The notes below the pieces were generated by a model. The model saw nothing but the letters and a program-made list of their open reading frames with translations. It had not been told where the DNA came from and did not search any database. The position numbers and the translations under genes are program-made. From NCBI GenBank assembly GCA_035535495.1, contig DATLQA010000038.1, positions 1 through 11,948 on the forward strand: DNA of 11,948 nt, given 5' to 3'. The DNA comes from DASUZB01 sp035535495 (GTDB lineage Bacteria > Actinomycetota > CALGFH01). Shown here piece after piece: positions 7,543 to 11,948 of the stretch. Position 1 is the stretch's first letter. Every line of letters begins with the position of its first letter.

Positions 7543-7565
7543 CCGCGCCCTCGGCGGCCGGTCAG
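7539..7565. terminator. Hairpin between convergent genes, candidate bidirectional terminator
   Basis: CTGACCG at 7539-7545 and CGGTCAG at 7559-7565 form a perfect 7-base inverted repeat. Inside it CGCC (7546-7549) pairs with GGCG (7553-7556) across a CTC loop, leaving a 2-base bulge. The stem contains the TGA stop of the oxidoreductase (7540-7542) and, on the other strand, the TGA stop of the peptidase (7564-7562). The whole gap between the two genes is only 19 bases. There is no T-tract on either side, as is common for actinobacterial hairpin terminators. Function is inferred from position. Confidence 0.5.
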
Positions 7566-8959
7566 CGGAGCGCGCGCAGGGCGCCGGCAACCTCCGGCCT
7601 GGCGAACTCCTCGAGGGAGTAGGCCGCCGCCCGCAGGGCCTTGTAGTACAGGTCGAGGTGGAGCCGCTCGTTGGGGGCGTGGATGTGGTCCTCCGGCAGG
7701 ATCACGCCGATGTAGACACAAGGGGCGGCGAGCGCGTCGGACAGGGCCCGCTCCGGCCCGGAGCCACCCTCGCGGCTGAACAGCGGCGCGGCGCCGAAGG
7801 CCCGTTCCACGGCGCGGGCCGCGGCCCGGTTGCCTGGGTGGTCGATCGGGGTGAGGCAGGGCCGGACCCGGCCGTACCAGCGGACCGCCACCTCGCAGTC
7901 GCCGGGGACCTGCTCGCGGACCCACTGCTCGAACAGGGGCATCAGCTTGCCCGGCTCCTGGTCGGCGACCAGCCGGAAGGAGACCTTGGCGTGGGCCTCG
8001 GCCGGGATCACCGTCTTCGAGCCCTCGCCGGTGTAGCCGGCCCAGACGCCGTTGACGTCGACCGCCGGCCGGCCGCCGACGCGCTCCAGCGGCGAGTAGC
8101 CCTGCTCGCCGGGAAGTGACCGCACCCCGGCGGTGCGCATGAACTCGTCCGGGTCGAAGGGGAGCTCGGCGAAGTTGCGCCGCTCTTCGTCGGTCAGTTC
8201 GCGCACGTGGTCGTACCAGCCGGGGACGGCGATCCGGCCGCGCTCGTCCTTGAGCCGGCCGAGCAGCCCGGCCATGGTGGCGGCGGCGTTCGGCACGGTG
8301 CCGCCGAAGACCCCGGAGTGCAGGTCGCCGGCGCCGGTCCGGAGGGTGATCTCGGCGTAGATGAGCCCCCGCATGGAGGTGACCATGGAGACCACGTCAT
8401 GGGCTGCCATGCCGGTGTCGGAGACGACGATCACGTCGGCGGCGAGCCGTTCGCCGTGCGTGGCGAGGAATGCCTCGATATTGGGGGAACCTGCCTCCTC
8501 CTCCCCCTCAACGATGAACTTGAGGTTGACGGGCAGGCGGCCGTCGGTGGCGAGCAGGTGGCGGACCGCGGAGACCTGGAAGTGGACCTGGCCCTTGTCG
8601 TCGGAGGCACCTCGGGCGTACAGGCAGCCGTCGCGCACGGTCGGCTCGAACGGGGGCGTCTGCCACAGCTCGAGCGGGTCGACCGGCTGGACGTCGTGGT
8701 GGCCGTAGACGGTGATGGTGGGCGCGTCCTGGCCGGCGCCGAGCCACTCGCCGTACACGGCCGGCTGGGCGCCAGGCACCTCCAGGATCTCGGCGTGCAG
8801 CCCGGCCGTCTCCATCAGGCCGGCCAGGTGCTCGGCGGACCGGCGCACCTCGCCGTCGTAGGCCGGATCGGTCGAGATCGACGGGATACGGCACCACTCG
8901 GTCAGTTCGGCGACCAGCGCGTCGGCCTCGGCCGTGACGAAGGCGTCGATGTCAGCCAC
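7562..8959 (-). CDS. M20 family metallopeptidase (dipeptidase-like)
   Basis: A 465-residue zinc-dependent cytosolic exo- or dipeptidase of family M20. With numbering from GTG 8959, the metal and catalytic residues are His87 and Asp89 in YGHHDVQP, the bridging Asp120 in ARGASDDKG, Glu154 (base) and Glu155 (ligand) in EGEEEAGS, Asp181 in VVSDTG, and His427 in HIHAPNE. The DLHSGVFGG stretch near residue 210 belongs to the dimerisation or lid domain. The length suits the M20 dipeptidase group. I prefer GTG 8959 because GGAG (minus strand 8969-8966) sits six bases upstream of it. The TTG two codons earlier would directly abut that site. The gene converges on the amine operon and may process peptides or N-acyl amino compounds; the specific substrate is unknown. 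Confidence 0.9.
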   Translation of the reverse strand: MADIDAFVTAEADALVAELTEWCRIPSISTDPAYDGEVRRSAEHLAGLMETAGLHAEILEVPGAQPAVYGEWLGAGQDAPTITVYGHHDVQPVDPLELWQTPPFEPTVRDGCLYARGASDDKGQVHFQVSAVRHLLATDGRLPVNLKFIVEGEEEAGSPNIEAFLATHGERLAADVIVVSDTGMAAHDVVSMVTSMRGLIYAEITLRTGAGDLHSGVFGGTVPNAAATMAGLLGRLKDERGRIAVPGWYDHVRELTDEERRNFAELPFDPDEFMRTAGVRSLPGEQGYSPLERVGGRPAVDVNGVWAGYTGEGSKTVIPAEAHAKVSFRLVADQEPGKLMPLFEQWVREQVPGDCEVAVRWYGRVRPCLTPIDHPGNRAAARAVERAFGAAPLFSREGGSGPERALSDALAAPCVYIGVILPEDHIHAPNERLHLDLYYKALRAAAYSLEEFARPEVAGALRALR

Positions 8960-8981
8960 GGGCAACTCCGGGGGACGGGGT

Positions 8982-9015
8982 CCGGGGGCTCAGGTAGCGG
9001 AGCGGTCGCCCCCGG
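8982..9015 (-). promoter_or_regulatory. Inverted repeat upstream of the M20 peptidase gene
   Basis: CCGGGGGC at 8982-8989 and GCCCCCGG at 9008-9015 are perfect 8-base inverted repeats separated by 18 bases. The element ends 12 bases before the Shine-Dalgarno of the peptidase gene and lies 81 bases after the PilT stop. It could be a 5' UTR hairpin, a terminator for pilT, or a protein-binding site. A second, weaker inverted repeat, GCCGCGG (9063-9069) with CCGCGGC (9083-9089) and a 13-base loop, lies nearer the pilT stop. The remainder of 8960-9096 shows nothing else supportable. Confidence 0.35.
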
Positions 9016-9096
9016 GTGGACAGATTCGTTGGCGGGAGCAGAGCGAGGCTACCAGCCCACCAGCCGCGGGGCCGACCGGGAGCCGCGGCCGGCGCC

Positions 9097-10173
<1,077 letters not shown>

Positions 10174-10239
10174 TCCCCGGCAGCCCCTTTGGGTACGTGC
10201 CCTCCCGGGGTTGAGTCGGGCCCCGCCGCCGCCTGCTTG

Positions 10240-10255
10240 AGCCGGTCAGCCGGCT
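10240..10255. promoter_or_regulatory. Short palindromic site in the divergent pilT / hydrolase gap
   Basis: AGCCGG (10240-10245) and CCGGCT (10250-10255) form a perfect 6-base inverted repeat around TCAG. It lies near the middle of the 165-base region between the divergent pilT and dienelactone-hydrolase-like genes, where an operator serving both would be expected. Short GC-rich palindromes arise easily by chance in this composition, so the call is tentative. Confidence 0.25.
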
Positions 10256-10292
10256 GCCTGGTCAATTCCGGGCGGTCGTGGAACCATCGCGG

Positions 10293-10313
10293 GCGCCGCG
10301 GCGGTTGCGGCGC
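10293..10313 (+). promoter_or_regulatory. 5' UTR hairpin before the dienelactone-hydrolase-like gene
   Basis: GCGCCGC (10293-10299) and GCGGCGC (10307-10313) form a perfect 7-base stem with a 7-base loop. It ends 11 bases before the GAGGAGG Shine-Dalgarno (10325-10331) of the next gene, so if transcribed it would fold just upstream of the ribosome binding site. Whether it affects translation is inference. Confidence 0.3.
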
Positions 10314-10338
10314 GACGCCTCGACGAGGAGGGACTCCG

Positions 10339-11031
10339 ATGGCAGGCTCCATGAGGGAGATCAGCTCCAACGGCGGGACCGTGCCCGCGTACGTGTCGGT
10401 GCCTGCTTCGGGCAGCGGTCCGGGAGTGGTCGTCATCCAGGAGTGGTGGGGTCTGGTGCCCCACATCCGCAACGTGGCCGACCGGGTGGCGGCCGAGGGC
10501 TTCGTGGCGATCGCGCCGGACCTGTACCGGGGTGAGAAGACCACCGAGCCCGACGAGGCCGGCAAGCTCGTCATGCAGATGCGCCTCGACCAGGCCGCCA
10601 AGGACATGGCCGGCGCGGTCGACGCCCTGCTGGCGATGCCCGAGACCACCGGCGACGGGGTCGGGGTGGTCGGGTTCTGCGTTGGTGGCGGGCTCGCCCT
10701 GTACCTGGCCACCGTCAAGCCCGAGGTCGTGGCGGCGGTCAGCTACTACGGCTTCCCGCGCCAGGGGATGGAGTGGGACCTGTCGGCGGTCAAGGGCGCG
10801 GTGCTCGGCCACTATGCCGAGGTGGACGACTTCGCTCCCAGGGAGCTGGCCGACCAGATCGAGCGGGAGTTGCGCGACGCCGGCGTGCGCGTCACCTTCC
10901 ACCACTACCCAGGCACCCAGCACGCCTTCTTCAACGACACCCGTCCCGAGGTCCACGACCCCGAGGCGTCCGAGCTGTCCTGGCGGCGCACGCTGGACTT
11001 CCTCCACGAATCCCTGGACAGCCGGGCGTAG
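10339..11031 (+). CDS. Dienelactone hydrolase family protein
   Basis: A 230-residue cytosolic hydrolase of the carboxymethylenebutenolidase type (alpha/beta fold with a Cys nucleophile). Visible are VIQEWWG (33-38) with Glu36, which matches the conserved Glu that activates the Cys in this family; the nucleophile elbow GFCVGGG (112-118, Cys114); Asp163 in GHYAEVDDFAP; and His195 in GTQHAFFND. Together these are the full Cys-Asp-His triad, and the length is that of the family. The ATG at 10339 is chosen because GAGGAGG (10325-10331) lies seven bases upstream and the conserved domain begins soon after it. The frame is open further upstream but without support. In chloroaromatic pathways such enzymes open dienelactone rings, but no catechol or maleylacetate genes are near, so a general esterase or lactonase role is as likely. 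A second hydrolase follows after 12 bases. Confidence 0.9.
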   Translation: MAGSMREISSNGGTVPAYVSVPASGSGPGVVVIQEWWGLVPHIRNVADRVAAEGFVAIAPDLYRGEKTTEPDEAGKLVMQMRLDQAAKDMAGAVDALLAMPETTGDGVGVVGFCVGGGLALYLATVKPEVVAAVSYYGFPRQGMEWDLSAVKGAVLGHYAEVDDFAPRELADQIERELRDAGVRVTFHHYPGTQHAFFNDTRPEVHDPEASELSWRRTLDFLHESLDSRA

Positions 11032-11043
11032 CCACAGCGGGCC

Positions 11044-11757
11044 GTGCCGACCCCCTCGTTCGCGCTGGTCCACAGCCCACTGGTGGGTCCGTCCACCTGG
11101 GAGCGGGTGGCCGGGGCGCTGGAGCGGCACGGTGCCCGGACGACCGTGCCGGCGCTGACCGAGCCCGGCCAGGGTGAGCCGTTCTGGCAGGGACACGCGA
11201 GGGCGGCGGCGGCCGCCCTGGCAGCGGACCCGGACCAGCCGGTCGTCCTGGCCGGCCACAGCGGCGCCGGCCCGCTGCTGCCCGCCATCCGGGCGGCGGC
11301 CGGCCGCGCCGTCGCCGCCTACCTGTTCGTCGACGCCGGCCTGCCGGCCGACGGCCAGACCCGGCTCGGCGCCCTGGCCGTCGAGGACCCGGACCTGGCG
11401 GCTGAGTTCGAACGCCACCTCGGCACCGGTGGCCGCTTCCCCGAATGGAGCGACCAGGACCTGGCCGACGAGATCCCCGACCCCACCTGGCGGCGACGGG
11501 TGCTGGCCGAGCTCCGGCCACGCGCGCGGCCCTTCTGGGTGGAACCGCTGCCGGTGCCTGCCGGCTGGCCGGACGCCCCCTGCGCCTACCTGCGCCTGAG
11601 CTCCGGCTACCTGGTGCCCGCCCGCCAGGCCGTCGAGCTCGGCTGGCCGCTCCGGGAACTCGACGCCGGCCACTTCCACCTGCTCGCGGACCCGGATGGG
11701 GTCGCCGCCGCCATGCTGGACCTGGTCGAGGAGTGCGCGGCGGCTTCCAGCAGGTGA
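11044..11757 (+). CDS. Small alpha/beta hydrolase
   Basis: A 237-residue serine hydrolase without a signal peptide. The N-terminus FALVHSPLVGPSTW (6-19) resembles the oxyanion region with HSP in place of HG. The nucleophile elbow is VLAGHSGAGP (68-77, Ser73), and a His in DAGHFHLLADP (His210 or His212) is the probable catalytic base. The acid is less clear; Asp97 and Asp207 are possibilities. The protein is shorter than many relatives because the cap region is small. GTG 11044 is used because the conserved domain starts at once; the ribosome binding site is weak, which fits translation following on from the upstream dienelactone-hydrolase-like gene 12 bases away. The substrate is unknown. Nothing resembling a terminator follows before the promoter-like and riboswitch region. 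Confidence 0.83.
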   Translation: MPTPSFALVHSPLVGPSTWERVAGALERHGARTTVPALTEPGQGEPFWQGHARAAAAALAADPDQPVVLAGHSGAGPLLPAIRAAAGRAVAAYLFVDAGLPADGQTRLGALAVEDPDLAAEFERHLGTGGRFPEWSDQDLADEIPDPTWRRRVLAELRPRARPFWVEPLPVPAGWPDAPCAYLRLSSGYLVPARQAVELGWPLRELDAGHFHLLADPDGVAAAMLDLVEECAAASSR

Positions 11758-11771
11758 TCGCAACCCACCGA

Positions 11772-11786
11772 ACCGATCGGTAGGAT
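11772..11786 (+). promoter_or_regulatory. Palindromic operator-like site overlapping a -10 element
   Basis: ACCGATCGGT at 11772-11781 is a perfect 10-base palindrome. Its last T is the first base of TAGGAT (11781-11786), which fits the actinobacterial TAnnnT -10 consensus. Transcription from it would begin near 11792-11794, exactly where the riboswitch P1 helix starts. The -35 region is weak (TCGCAA at 11758-11763 with a 17-base spacer). A palindrome placed on a -10 element suggests a repressor site, for example for a TetR-type protein, but no regulator gene is visible. Confidence 0.45.
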
Positions 11787-11907
11787 GGTCCGCGAAGGGG
11801 AGTAGTCCGGAGGCACGCCGCCTCAGGAGCCGGCCGTCAGGACGGTGGGTGCCACCACCCGCCCGGCCGCTCACCCGCCCCCCCGGCGGTGGACGAGACC
11901 TTCGACC
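11787..11907 (+). ncRNA. yybP-ykoY manganese riboswitch aptamer
   Basis: The conserved 5' block AAGGGGAGTAG (11795-11805) and 3' block GAGACCTT (11895-11902) are the hallmark of the yybP-ykoY class, which senses Mn2+ and usually turns on expression when bound. The P1 helix is perfect: CGAAGG (11793-11798) with CCTTCG (11899-11904), extendable by GGT/ACC. P2 is GAGGC (11810-11814) with GCCTC (11820-11824). P3 is GAG plus CGGCC (11827-11835) with GGCCG plus CTC (11865-11872). CCGTCA (11834-11839) matches the second metal-binding loop. An inner stem GGTGG/CCACC lies at 11844-11856. The regulated gene begins beyond the window; in this class it is commonly a Mn2+ exporter or a TerC-, MntP- or UPF0016-type membrane protein, or a P-type ATPase. 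Confidence 0.88.
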
Positions 11908-11924
11908 GCCGCAGCGCCACGGCG

Positions 11925-11948
11925 GCCTGGTGCCTTCGGGCACCGGGC
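11925..11948 (+). terminator. UUCG-loop hairpin, candidate riboswitch expression platform
   Basis: GGTGCC (11929-11934), TTCG, GGCACC (11939-11944) form a perfect stem with the very stable UUCG tetraloop. It extends through U11928-G11945, C11927-G11946, C11926-G11947 and G11925-C11948 to about ten pairs, reaching the last base of the window. It starts about 20 bases after the riboswitch aptamer, where the expression platform should be. Any U-tract or ribosome binding site lies outside, so terminator and translational control cannot be separated here. Confidence 0.5.

Noticed and set aside
8960..8965. TTG start two codons upstream for the M20 peptidase
   Set aside because: The GGAG site would directly abut TTG with no spacer, while GTG 8959 has an ideal 6-base spacer.
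10237..10265. TTGACC (minus strand, 10265-10260) and TTGAGC (plus strand, 10237-10242) as -35 elements for pilT and the dienelactone-hydrolase-like gene
   Set aside because: Neither has an acceptable -10 hexamer at 16-19 bases, so no promoter is called there.
10246..11943. A 565-codon minus-strand open frame opposite the two hydrolases and riboswitch
   Set aside because: The protein has no recognisable motifs and is rich in Gly, Arg and Val. The plus strand carries two clear enzymes with catalytic motifs and a structured RNA.

Overview
The window looks like chromosomal DNA of a high-GC actinobacterium (Actinomycetota). The evidence is strongly GC-rich codon third positions, many GTG starts, short or overlapping gene junctions, hairpins without U-tracts, and protein families that are common in that phylum. 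The sequence alone does not fix the genus. I see no rRNA, tRNA, CRISPR array, insertion sequence or phage gene. Coding density is very high and no gene-free stretch exceeds about 190 bases.

Layout from left to right. (1) 1-1561, plus strand: the 3' three quarters of a sodium:solute symporter gene, then a small two-helix membrane protein whose ribosome binding site overlaps the symporter stop. (2) 1558-3666, minus strand: a cytosolic PhoD-like metallophosphoesterase, apparently leaderless, followed by a 126-residue conserved protein of unknown function. (3) 3794-7542, plus strand: four tightly packed genes, two of the junctions being GTGA overlaps. They encode a SixA-like histidine phosphatase, an agmatinase-family ureohydrolase, an alpha/beta hydrolase and a DAO/PuuB-like FAD oxidoreductase. 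The agmatinase and oxidase suggest breakdown of agmatine, putrescine or other guanidino and amine compounds. (4) 7562-8959, minus strand: an M20 metallopeptidase (dipeptidase-like) converging on the previous operon across a hairpin that contains both stop codons. (5) 9097-10173, minus strand: a PilT-type ATPase with no pilus genes nearby. (6) 10339-11757, plus strand: a dienelactone-hydrolase-family protein and a small alpha/beta hydrolase, 12 bases apart.

The most interesting non-coding element is at the right edge. Bases 11772-11948 carry a promoter-like TAGGAT overlapped by a perfect palindrome, then a complete yybP-ykoY (manganese) riboswitch aptamer, then a hairpin with a UUCG loop as a candidate expression platform. 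The gene it controls lies beyond the window. By family precedent it is probably a manganese exporter or related membrane protein.

No wholly new multi-gene system is evident. The points best worth pursuing are the riboswitch with its layered control, the four-gene amine/guanidine operon, and the orphan PilT whose retraction motif is degenerate.
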